Source of the DNA: Acidobacteriota bacterium
GTDB lineage: Bacteria; Acidobacteriota; Terriglobia; UBA7540
Assembly: GCA_021789565.1 (NCBI GenBank)
Contig: JAJYJL010000737.1
Span: 1-5,161, forward strand
Length of the DNA stretch: 5,161 nucleotides
Direction: 5' to 3'
Below are positions 1 to 5,161 of the stretch, in pieces (the stretch's first letter is position 1; each line of letters starts with the position of its first letter). Under the pieces are notes generated by a model, which saw only the letters and a program-made list of their open reading frames with translations, made no database searches and was not told the DNA's origin. Both the position numbers and the translations under genes were made by a program.

Positions 1-782
1 TTCCAGGTGGGAATGGTGCCGTGCAGGTATTCGGCGTTGGCGTTTGAAAGCGGCCCCAGGTTCAGCAGGTACCACTCATAAACGTCATGACGGGTGAATT
101 TGAAATGGAAGTTGGTTTTTCCCGTCTCCATCATGGTGGCGTAAAAAAATCCGTAGCTGAGGCGGAAGGCACCGTTGTGGTGGAAATCGTCGCCCAGAAA
201 CATGTCCGCCGGCGAGGCCTGTTCGGAGACGGCCTTCAGCGCCGGGTGCGGATCCAGCAGCGCCATGGTGGTGAGCCAGCCGCCGTATGAAATTCCCAGA
301 ATACCCACGCGGCCGTTGTTGCCTGGAACGTGCTTCAGCAGCCAGTCGATGGTGTCATAGGTGTCTGTGCTTTCGTCAATCGCCCTGGGATCGCTGCGGT
401 CGCGCGGCGGCCGCATCATCACAAATTTCCCCTCGGACTTGTACCGCCCCCGGATGTCCTGAAACACAAAAATGTAGCCGTCGCGAATGAGTTCTTTATA
501 CCCGGCAAGTTTCCGGCTGTATCCCTGGTTGTCGTCATTCAAGCCGTAGGGCGTGCGCTCAAAGATGAACGGCAGCGGGCCTGCGGCGTTGCGGGGGACA
601 TAGATTTCCGTGTGCAGGCGCGCGCCGTCGCGCATGCGAATCATCACGTCCATCTTGGTGAAGATCTGATGGACGTCCGGTTCGTCGCCATCGGCGCGGG
701 CTAGAGACGCTGGCAGTACGAATAGAAGAAGGATTGCAATACTGATCGTGCAGAGTGCGGCTCGGAACGGTTTGATTGTCAT
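1..782 (-). CDS. Secreted CocE/NonD-family (peptidase S15-like) alpha/beta hydrolase, C-terminus cut off by window edge
   Basis: The reading frame opens at an ATG at 782 and stays open to base 1, giving about 260 residues without a stop; the rest lies outside the window. The start is supported by a GAGAGGA ribosome-binding site (789-795) six bases upstream. Residues 1-30 form a signal peptide (basic MTIKPFR, hydrophobic core ISIAILLLFVLP, then a likely signal peptidase I site after ARA30), so the enzyme is exported. Landmarks of the CocE/S15 family follow: DGARL (52-56), FERTPYG (74-80), a GYIFVFQDIRGRYKSEG stretch (102-118), IDESTDTYDTIDWL (135-148), and the nucleophile elbow GISYGG with Ser165. 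The catalytic Asp and His and the C-terminal jelly-roll domain would lie beyond the edge. Family members hydrolyse ester or amide bonds (cocaine esterase, glutaryl-7-ACA acylase, X-Pro dipeptidyl peptidase), and the substrate cannot be deduced here. Many relatives have Pro after SY in the elbow where this one has Gly. Family confidence is high, substrate unknown. Confidence 0.93.
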   Translation of the reverse strand, partial: MTIKPFRAALCTISIAILLLFVLPASLARADGDEPDVHQIFTKMDVMIRMRDGARLHTEIYVPRNAAGPLPFIFERTPYGLNDDNQGYSRKLAGYKELIRDGYIFVFQDIRGRYKSEGKFVMMRPPRDRSDPRAIDESTDTYDTIDWLLKHVPGNNGRVGILGISYGGWLTTMALLDPHPALKAVSEQASPADMFLGDDFHHNGAFRLSYGFFYATMMETGKTNFHFKFTRHDVYEWYLLNLGPLSNANAEYLHGTIPTW

Positions 783-909
783 CAGGCGTCCTCTCTCAAA
801 TTCTTGGATCGGCATGGGCAGCAGTCCTTGGTTGTTTGTCGCGCGGCCGGCGGCAGCGCTCCGGCGCAGGCTTCATCGCGGTATTCACGCCCCAATGCTG
901 GGGTTCTTG

Positions 910-1716
910 TTACTGTGGCGGCGACGCAGGTGCCGGCTGTCCCGGCGCTTCAGTCTCCTGGCCGGAATTGGCCTTAATCCCGAAAACCAGATAACCCATC
1001 GCAATCAGGAAACAAATAAAGTTCCAGAGCGGCACATGAAGACCTCCCAACGAAAAAAGCGTTTCCACGATGATGGCTGGAGTGACAGCGACAATGGCGA
1101 GCCGGACCAGGGTGGAATAATCGAGTGAGACCTTCATCATTTTTGCGAAAACCATCCCAAACAGGGCATAAACCAGGGCCTGGATGGCCCGATAGATAAA
1201 TGAGAAGACAAGAAAAATAGGAAAAAGGATAATCACCAGCCAGGTCCGGGCCAGACCCAGCCAACCCTGCACCCGGGCCCGGTCCAGGTGGAAACTCTTG
1301 ATGTTTTTCAGATCATACGATTGTTTCCTGCCCCTGTTATTGATCACCAGATGGTCCCGGGTCAGCAGCGCCTTCGCCGTCGTGTTCTCGAGCGACGTGT
1401 ACTGACCTGTCAAATCAATGATTGCAAGGTCGGTGCCGTTCCGGTCCTTAATGAAGTATGGAGTCGTGACGTCGGTAGAAACCTGTCCCTGCGAAATCGT
1501 AATGCCGGGGATCTGGTTGACGATGGTCTCGCCTTCTTCCTTCGCGAAACGCGTAAGCCCGGCCTGGACCTTGAACATCTGGGCCGCCCAGCAGACGGCC
1601 AGCAAAAGGGCCAGGTAGACCAGCCCCGGACCTTTCCACTTTCTTGCCACGTCCCGGTAGAGATCTTTCGAATAGAATGACAGGACAAACGCGCGCAGCA
1701 TGGAAGAGAGTTCCAT
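910..1716 (-). CDS. DUF1189-family integral membrane protein
   Basis: A 268-residue protein starting at ATG 1716, preceded at seven bases by a strong AAGGAGG site (1724-1730). The N-terminal signature FYSKDLYRDVARKWKG (residues 14-29), followed by a membrane helix (about 30-48), matches my memory of the DUF1189 family. Residues 50-150 form a soluble, probably extracytoplasmic domain containing GITISQGQVS (71-80) and TTPYFIKD (84-91), a layout typical of the family. Four more hydrophobic segments follow at about 156-175, 177-193, 203-224 and 228-247. The last 20 residues are a Pro/Ala/Gln-rich tail. The function of DUF1189 proteins is unknown to me and the sequence shows no catalytic motif. 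It stands alone: 127 bp separate its end from the hydrolase start, and 100 bp separate its start from the methyltransferase remnant upstream. Family assignment is from recognition and was not checked by search. Confidence 0.88.
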   Translation of the reverse strand: MELSSMLRAFVLSFYSKDLYRDVARKWKGPGLVYLALLLAVCWAAQMFKVQAGLTRFAKEEGETIVNQIPGITISQGQVSTDVTTPYFIKDRNGTDLAIIDLTGQYTSLENTTAKALLTRDHLVINNRGRKQSYDLKNIKSFHLDRARVQGWLGLARTWLVIILFPIFLVFSFIYRAIQALVYALFGMVFAKMMKVSLDYSTLVRLAIVAVTPAIIVETLFSLGGLHVPLWNFICFLIAMGYLVFGIKANSGQETEAPGQPAPASPPQ

Positions 1717-1769
1717 TTTCCTTCCTCCTTTCTCTTGAACGAAATTGCGAGGACGGCTCGAACGCTCGC

Positions 1770-1775
1770 ATTGTA
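1770..1775 (-). promoter_or_regulatory. Possible -10 box for the DUF1189 gene
   Basis: On the minus strand TACAAT lies about 54 bases upstream of the DUF1189 start, which would give a leader of roughly 45 nt containing the AAGGAGG site. At 17-bp spacing the -35 position reads TTCCTT, a weak match. This is consistent with the gene having its own promoter in the 100-bp gap, but a single hexamer is thin evidence. Confidence 0.3.
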
Positions 1776-1816
1776 TCGCTTGCTGCAGCTTGAAGGAAGA
1801 GCCACGAACGACGCCG

Positions 1817-2083
1817 CTATGAATCGGCCGACATTTTTTTCAGGAGGGCAGAGTGGCTGCGGCGGACCCGTGGGCGATCCACAACCTTCAGGCCGGCTTG
1901 CGCCGCCAAGGGGAGTTCAATCTCAAATTCGGCGAACTTGACGTGGCCTGCCGGTTCCACCAGCAGCAAGCTGCCGCCGGGTTTCAAAGCCGCAGCCATT
2001 TCCGCAAAGAAGCGTGCGGTATCCGGCATTTCATGAACCACGGTATAGGCCGACGCAAAGCCCACCGCCGGAGGGTTGCACAA
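1817..2083 (-). pseudogene. 5'-truncated class I SAM-dependent methyltransferase (C-terminal remnant)
   Basis: This frame ends at a TAG at 1817-1819. Clear methyltransferase sequence begins at about 2070: FASAYTVVHEMPD, then AEMAAALKPGGSLLLVEP (the post-motif region with the conserved ALKPGG turn), then AGHVKFAEFEIEL and GLKVVDRPRVRRSHSALLKK, a normal C-terminal end for the family. The N-terminal half, including the SAM-binding GxGxG motif I and the acidic motif II, is absent; the upstream bases are occupied by the GYD gene, whose stop is at 2130-2132. Only about 80-90 of the roughly 200 expected residues remain. No ATG exists at the right place; in-frame options are TTG 2083, GTG 2065 and an internal ATG at 2029, none with a convincing Shine-Dalgarno. 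The frame stays open upstream through the GYD gene, but that part is just an out-of-frame reading of GYD. Without motif I it should not bind SAM. I set the start at TTG 2083 for convenience; the true boundary of the remnant is uncertain. Confidence 0.8.
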
Positions 2084-2129
2084 TACCGCCCAGGCGTCGG
2101 CAATTTCGGTGGAACCGTTGCTTGCTGCC

Positions 2130-2423
2130 TCAGGGCAGGGAAGCAATGATCCTTCGATACTCCTCGTCGGTGAAGGCACGCAAGGTCTCGGTGCGGAGGA
2201 AACCTTGCGAACCCCCGGCCAGCGCCAGCCGGGCCATGGTTTCGTCATCCGGCGCCTCTACAATGGCCACGGCATCATATCTGCCCATCGTGATATAAAC
2301 TTCTTTCAGATTTGCGCCGGCCGCCGCAAATATCTTTTTTGCGGCCTCACGCCGCGCCGGACCTTCCTTGGCTGTCTCGATTCCTTTCTGCGTGAAGCGC
2401 AGAAGTGCAATGTAAGTGGACAT
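2130..2423 (-). CDS. GYD domain-containing protein
   Basis: A 97-residue cytoplasmic protein from ATG 2423, with a near-perfect AAGGAGGT site (2431-2438) seven bases upstream. It matches the GYD domain family over its full length: MSTYIALLRFTQKGIETAKE at the start, a helix rich in Arg, Ala and Lys (22-35), the family-naming segment GRYD (47-50) followed by AVAIVEAPDD, and the ending FLRTETLRAFTDEEYRRII. Length equals that of a typical stand-alone GYD protein, so the gene looks complete. GYD proteins are small ferredoxin-fold-like proteins whose biochemical role is not established; nothing here reveals a substrate or partner. Its stop is followed within about 60 bp by the methyltransferase remnant, and 273 bp separate it from the phosphatase gene upstream, so it probably has its own promoter in that gap. 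Confidence 0.92.
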   Translation of the reverse strand: MSTYIALLRFTQKGIETAKEGPARREAAKKIFAAAGANLKEVYITMGRYDAVAIVEAPDDETMARLALAGGSQGFLRTETLRAFTDEEYRRIIASLP

Positions 2424-2476
2424 GGAAGTTACCTCCTTAGCATGGTGAGGGCACTCTTCTTGAAGTGTCCTTGATC

Positions 2477-2500
2477 CCGCGAGGCGGAAATCCCTCGCGG
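2477..2500. repeat. Perfect 8-bp inverted repeat (hairpin) in the leader region of the GYD gene
   Basis: CCGCGAGG (2477-2484) and CCTCGCGG (2493-2500) are exact reverse complements around an 8-base spacer, giving a GC-rich stem 54 bases upstream of the GYD start codon. An imperfect inverted repeat lies next to it (2450-2455 with 2464-2470, one bulge). No run of T follows on either strand, so this is not a standard intrinsic terminator for the phosphatase gene. It could be a leader hairpin, an operator-like site, or a factor-assisted terminator. Confidence 0.5.
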
Positions 2501-2696
2501 TTCAAACCCGGTCCCCATGGAAATTCCAACGCCCAAAATTCAGCCTCTGCGCCGGCAGCGCGGTTCCCTGCCCGGCGGCCTGAACCCCTCCCACGGGCTC
2601 TACATCGATCCTGCTGGCGGGGGCTTTATCATTGGATCCTGCGGCCCCATCACGCATCGCAGACACCGCCGTGGTTACGCCGCCCACGGTCTGCTT

Positions 2697-4349
2697 CTAC
2701 GCGCCGCAAAAACGCAGCACCACCAGCGTGAGGTCGTCGGAGGGTGGCGCGTTCCCCACAAAGGTCTTCACAGACTTCAGGATTGTTTCTGAGACCTCTG
2801 CGGCGGGCAGGCTGGCGCATTCCCCGGCGATCTTGCTGAGCCGCGACTCGCCGAAGAGTTCGTTGCGGAAGTTCTGCGCCTCGGTCAATCCATCGGAAAA
2901 GAGCAGGACGATATCGCCCGCTTCCAGGTGTGCACTTCCGGCCTCAAACGCCACGGCCGGGAAGAGCCCCAGGGGGAAGTTGGATGTTTCCAGTTGCTCC
3001 ACGGATCCATTGTTGCGCACCACCAGCGGGTAGGCGTGCCCGGCATTGACAAAATTGAAGTCTCCGCCGGGGCTGATGACGCCGTAAAACATGGTGGCAT
3101 ACATGGCCGCGCCGGAGCGCTGGCGGAGGAAGTCGTTGACGCGGCTGAAAGTCTCCGGTAATCCCAGATCGCCCGCAGCCACGGCTGCAAATGCGCCCTG
3201 CAGATTGGCCGAGAGGATGGCGGCCGGCAGGCCCTTGCCGGATACGTCGGCCACAACAAATCCATGCCGGTCTTCCGGCAGGGGAACCGCATCGTAGTAA
3301 TCGCCTCCCACGCTCGAGCTGGGCACCGTGAACGCGTGCACGGCAAAATAAGAGCTTGCCGGGAGTTCCTTCGGCAGCAGGTCCTGCTGAATATTCCGCG
3401 CCAGTTCCAGGTCATGCTGCACCCGCTCCTGCTCGCGCGCAAAGCGCAGGAGTCGCGCGTTTTCGATCACCGTAGCGCCTTCCACCGCCAGAGTTTGCAA
3501 AACCTGCCGGTCAAGCCCCGTCAGCGATGTGGCCCGCGAGCGGCTGTCGAGGTATAGGACTCCCAGTTGTTCGGTTATACCGCCTGCAATGGATTCGCCC
3601 CGCGCGTCTGTAACCGGAAACTTTTGCAGAGGCACGCAAACCACGCCCCGCATGCTTCCCTGGATGGTGACCGTTTCGTTCGTGGCACGCCCGGTTGAGG
3701 CCTCCTCCAGCACCATCTCTTCCCGGCCGGTCTCCGCCACCCGCTCGACCACGGCCTGGGAATAGTCTTCGGGCGGCGGGTCCAGTGTAATCTCATCCTG
3801 CGCCCGCGCGATACGCAGACGGATTTCGCCGTCTGCTCCGCGCAGGAAGAGCAGGCCGCGGTCAGCCCCGGTAATGTTGAGCGCAGAGTCCAGCAGCGTC
3901 GTCAGCACTTGTTCCAGTTTGGGCGAACGATAGAGCGTCTGGGCCATCTGGAGCAGCAGGTTCAGGTGCTCCAGTTGCGGGGCGGGTCCCCGGGCCGCTT
4001 TGCCCAGTTCTGCCAGCAGGCCTGGGAGTTCGGCGTCCTGCATCAGGAATGAAAGCGCGTAGGTTTCTGAAACGCCCGGGCTGATCTGGTCGCCGGACTT
4101 CAGAAGACAACTCGTTATCATCGCGCCGTTCACAAACGTTCCGTGACGGCTTCCGGCATCTTCCAGCAGGTAACCCTGTGGTGTTTTGACAATGCGCGCG
4201 TGCCGCCGGGAAATGCGGCTTTCAAACAGGACAAGATCGTTGTCGCTCTGCCGGCCTATCGTAAATTCGGGTTTGGCGATCTCGACTTCGCGCACGCCGC
4301 CTGAACTGTCAGTAACAATCAGACGCGGGAAATTCTCTCGCATTAGCAC
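2697..4349 (-). CDS. FHA-GAF-SpoIIE (PP2C-type) serine/threonine protein phosphatase, RsbU-like
   Basis: A 550-residue cytoplasmic signalling protein with three modules. An FHA domain (about 10-95) carries the phosphothreonine-binding signature GRQSDNDL (32-39), SRRH (47-50) and the GSRHGTFVNG loop (66-75). A GAF-type sensor domain follows (about 128-300), including ADRGLLFLR and LGVLYLDSRSRA. A charged helical linker (302-328, with the LARNIQQDLLPKELP pattern usual just before these phosphatases) leads into the SpoIIE/PP2C domain (about 335-548). Metal-binding acidic residues appear intact: GGDYYD (Asp350, Asp353), ADVSGKG (Asp368), FSDG (Asp486) and SDDLT (Asp538/539). FVNAGHAYPLV (433-443) is also typical. 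Such enzymes dephosphorylate partner proteins such as anti-sigma-factor antagonists, with FHA and GAF controlling activity or docking. The start is GTG 4349, five bases after GGAGG (4355-4359); an ATG two codons inside (4343) is equally possible. No sigma-factor, anti-sigma or STAS gene is adjacent, so its target is unknown. Confidence 0.95.
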   Translation of the reverse strand: MLMRENFPRLIVTDSSGGVREVEIAKPEFTIGRQSDNDLVLFESRISRRHARIVKTPQGYLLEDAGSRHGTFVNGAMITSCLLKSGDQISPGVSETYALSFLMQDAELPGLLAELGKAARGPAPQLEHLNLLLQMAQTLYRSPKLEQVLTTLLDSALNITGADRGLLFLRGADGEIRLRIARAQDEITLDPPPEDYSQAVVERVAETGREEMVLEEASTGRATNETVTIQGSMRGVVCVPLQKFPVTDARGESIAGGITEQLGVLYLDSRSRATSLTGLDRQVLQTLAVEGATVIENARLLRFAREQERVQHDLELARNIQQDLLPKELPASSYFAVHAFTVPSSSVGGDYYDAVPLPEDRHGFVVADVSGKGLPAAILSANLQGAFAAVAAGDLGLPETFSRVNDFLRQRSGAAMYATMFYGVISPGGDFNFVNAGHAYPLVVRNNGSVEQLETSNFPLGLFPAVAFEAGSAHLEAGDIVLLFSDGLTEAQNFRNELFGESRLSKIAGECASLPAAEVSETILKSVKTFVGNAPPSDDLTLVVLRFCGA

Positions 4350-4375
4350 GCCCCCCTCCAGGGAATTTGCCGCTC

Positions 4376-4381
4376 ATTATA
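4376..4381 (-). promoter_or_regulatory. Likely -10 box for the phosphatase gene
   Basis: TATAAT on the minus strand, a perfect consensus hexamer, lies 26 bases upstream of the GTG start. It predicts a transcript start near 4369 and a short leader containing the GGAGGGGGG ribosome-binding site. The -35 region is poor: 17-bp spacing gives AACCTC, and TTCAAC appears only at 20 bp. Confidence 0.45.
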
Positions 4382-4437
4382 TCAGTCTGCGTATCGGAGA
4401 GGTTGAATCAAATTGCTTCGCCTGGATTTCGGCGCGC

Positions 4438-4512
4438 TCCGTCCTGGGGCGGTTTGTTGCCTTAAAATTCCTGCCGGATGAATTTTCCAAAGACCCGCAA
4501 CCGGGGCATTGA
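4438..4512 (+). pseudogene. Fragment of a Pkn-type serine/threonine protein kinase gene
   Basis: In one plus-strand frame, bases 4444-4500 read LGRFVALKFLPDEFSKDPQ. This is nearly the textbook beta-3/subdomain II sequence of bacterial Hanks-type kinases, as seen in many Acidobacteriota kinases, and includes the VALK lysine (codon 4465-4467) that contacts ATP. The following residues (PGH, then TGA at 4510-4512) do not continue the kinase, which should go on into an RFxREARAAxxLNHPNI stretch. Upstream, only a faint trace (IGE, then AR) recalls the glycine-rich loop. Only about 20 of the 250-plus residues of a kinase domain survive, without start codon, catalytic loop or DFG motif, so it is nonfunctional. 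A 19-residue match of this quality is unlikely to be chance, but I could not confirm it by search. Confidence 0.6.
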
Positions 4513-4723
4513 TAAACGCAATGCGGCCGGGGAAGATCGGTTCTTTTTTATGGCGTTCAATGTTCGCCGCGGTGGGAAGTTTCCGACAAGCCGGCATGGC
4601 GCAATTGTGACCTGAAGTTTGGCGGCAACTGGTCAAAAGAGCGGCTATGCCGCCGTCATCCACGTGTGTGAATGCTTGGCGGGAACCCGGAGATTTTGCG
4701 GATGGGTCACTATCGCGCAGGTG

Positions 4724-4729
4724 TATAAT
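4724..4729 (+). promoter_or_regulatory. Likely -10 box for the secreted-protein gene
   Basis: TATAAT on the plus strand lies 20 bases before the ATG at 4750, which predicts a transcript start near 4736 and a very short leader of about 14 nt. No good -35 is seen at 16-18 bp; TTGCGG (4696-4701) is at 22 bp. The leader has at best a weak Shine-Dalgarno (GGAT), so translation may start without a strong ribosome-binding site. Confidence 0.45.
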
Positions 4730-4749
4730 TCCGTCTGGATGTAAGTGCT

Positions 4750-5161
4750 ATGCGTCTGTATCTTTTGGTCGCGCTCGTGCCTTCGCTCGCGGGACTCTTG
4801 TCTGCACAGGGTTTGGCTGCGCGGGATGCAGTTCCGCCTGGGACCGAAGTCGAGATTGAATTGGCAGAGAGCATTTCGTCGGAGACGTTAAAGGCGGGGC
4901 AGTCGGTGCCCTTCAAGCTGGTGCGGGCGCTCGAGGTGAACGGAGTGGCCCTGCTGCCTGCGGGCACAGCCTTTACGGGCAAGGTAACCAGCGCCAGTCC
5001 GGCCGGGCACTGGGGCAAGGCGGGCGCGTTCGACTTGAAGTTGGAGCCGCTGAAGCTTACGGACGGGACCCTGGTCCACATGGACTTTCACCGCCCCGCG
5101 AGGCTCAGTACGCGGGGGGAGAAGACAGGAGAGGCCATCGGGGGCGCGATGGTGATGGCCT
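4750..5161 (+). CDS. Secreted beta-rich protein of unknown function, C-terminus cut off by window edge
   Basis: The frame opens at ATG 4750 and remains open to the window end, giving 137 residues so far. Residues 1-20 are a signal peptide (MRLYLLVALVPSLAGLLSAQ, with likely cleavage after LSA19 or a few residues on at LAA), so the product is exported. The mature part alternates short hydrophobic strands with charged turns: PPGTEVEIELAESIS (29-43), GQSVPFKLVRALEVNGVALLP, GTAFTGKVTSASP, then FDLKLEPLKLTDGTLVHMD. This suggests a small all-beta domain. The pattern of a property to be guaranteed, a default and a limit (PPGT...AGQ...LPAGT...GKV) recurs in secreted acidobacterial proteins I have seen, but I know of no assigned function. 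A Gly-rich segment begins near the edge (GEAIGGAMVMA), possibly a membrane or glycine-zipper segment. It is divergent from the phosphatase and probably independent of it. Confidence 0.8.
   Translation, partial: MRLYLLVALVPSLAGLLSAQGLAARDAVPPGTEVEIELAESISSETLKAGQSVPFKLVRALEVNGVALLPAGTAFTGKVTSASPAGHWGKAGAFDLKLEPLKLTDGTLVHMDFHRPARLSTRGEKTGEAIGGAMVMA

Larger units (their letters stand above)
4350..4749. other. 400-bp divergent intergenic region
   Basis: This stretch separates the divergently read phosphatase (minus) and the secreted protein (plus). It holds a consensus -10 hexamer near each end, the phosphatase ribosome-binding site, and a fragment of a Ser/Thr kinase gene in the middle. From about 4515 to 4700 I see no gene, only a short hairpin GCGGC-TAT-GCCGC (4641-4653) and a T-run at 4544-4549 without a proper stem. 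The open frames crossing it resemble no protein I know. Confidence 0.6.

Noticed and set aside
330..704. Plus-strand open frame antisense to the hydrolase
   Set aside because: The minus-strand frame encodes a recognisable enzyme across the whole interval with a signal peptide and family motifs, so the antisense frame is a GC-rich shadow.
890..903. Hairpin CCCCA-ATGC-TGGGG just after the DUF1189 stop, as a terminator
   Set aside because: The stem is only 5 bp and on the minus strand, where the gene ends, it is not followed by T residues. The T-rich bases are on the plus-strand side, where no gene ends.
1817..2248. 143-codon methyltransferase gene starting inside the GYD gene
   Set aside because: The first 40 or so residues are an out-of-frame reading of the GYD coding sequence and do not resemble a methyltransferase N-terminus. 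Real similarity begins only near 2070.
2490..2516. tRNA-like T-arm sequence GGTTCAAACC on the plus strand
   Set aside because: The bases flanking the loop do not pair as a T-stem should, and no anticodon, D arm or acceptor stem can be drawn around it.
2502..2687. 61-codon minus-strand open frame beginning with GTG just after the phosphatase stop
   Set aside because: There is no good ribosome-binding site, its composition is Gly/Ala-rich and unlike a folded protein, and no family is recognisable. It is most likely a chance frame in a GC-rich spacer.
4524..4549. Possible intrinsic terminator with T-run near 4544-4549
   Set aside because: The best stem before the T-run is about 4 bp with a wobble pair, too weak, and no gene ends there apart from the kinase fragment.
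4382..4663. 93-codon minus-strand open frame in the divergent intergenic region
   Set aside because: It has no ribosome-binding site, covers the antisense of the kinase fragment and the phosphatase promoter region, and resembles no protein family.

Overview
The window looks like ordinary chromosome from a fairly GC-rich (by eye) Gram-negative-type soil bacterium, most likely an Acidobacteriota member. That placement is an inference from the gene complement: a secreted CocE/NonD-type hydrolase, a GYD-domain protein, a DUF1189 membrane protein, an FHA-GAF-SpoIIE phosphatase, and a fragment matching the family-typical stretch LGRFVALKFLPDEFSKDPQ of Pkn2/PknB-like Ser/Thr kinases that are abundant in Acidobacteriota. 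No rRNA, tRNA, mobile element, CRISPR array or phage gene is visible.

Layout. Nearly everything reads on the minus strand. From right to left: a three-domain signalling phosphatase (2697-4349); a 273-bp spacer with a strong inverted repeat; a small GYD-domain gene (2130-2423); the C-terminal remnant of a class I SAM methyltransferase directly behind it (1817 to about 2083); a five-helix DUF1189 membrane protein (910-1716); and the N-terminal two-fifths or so of a secreted S15/CocE-type alpha/beta hydrolase that leaves the window at its left edge (1-782). On the plus strand, a 400-bp divergent intergenic region holds a kinase-gene scrap (4438-4512), and a secreted protein of unknown function starts at 4750 and leaves the window at its right edge.

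How they fit together. The intact genes have their own ribosome-binding sites and gaps of about 100 bp or more, so they look like single transcription units rather than one operon. The only mechanistic link I can argue for is between the FHA-GAF-SpoIIE phosphatase (FHA domains bind phosphothreonine) and the neighbouring Ser/Thr kinase fragment, which may be the remains of a former partner. Two truncated genes within 2.7 kb point to local gene decay or, if this is a metagenome assembly, to possible misjoins. I did not find a convincing new biological system here.
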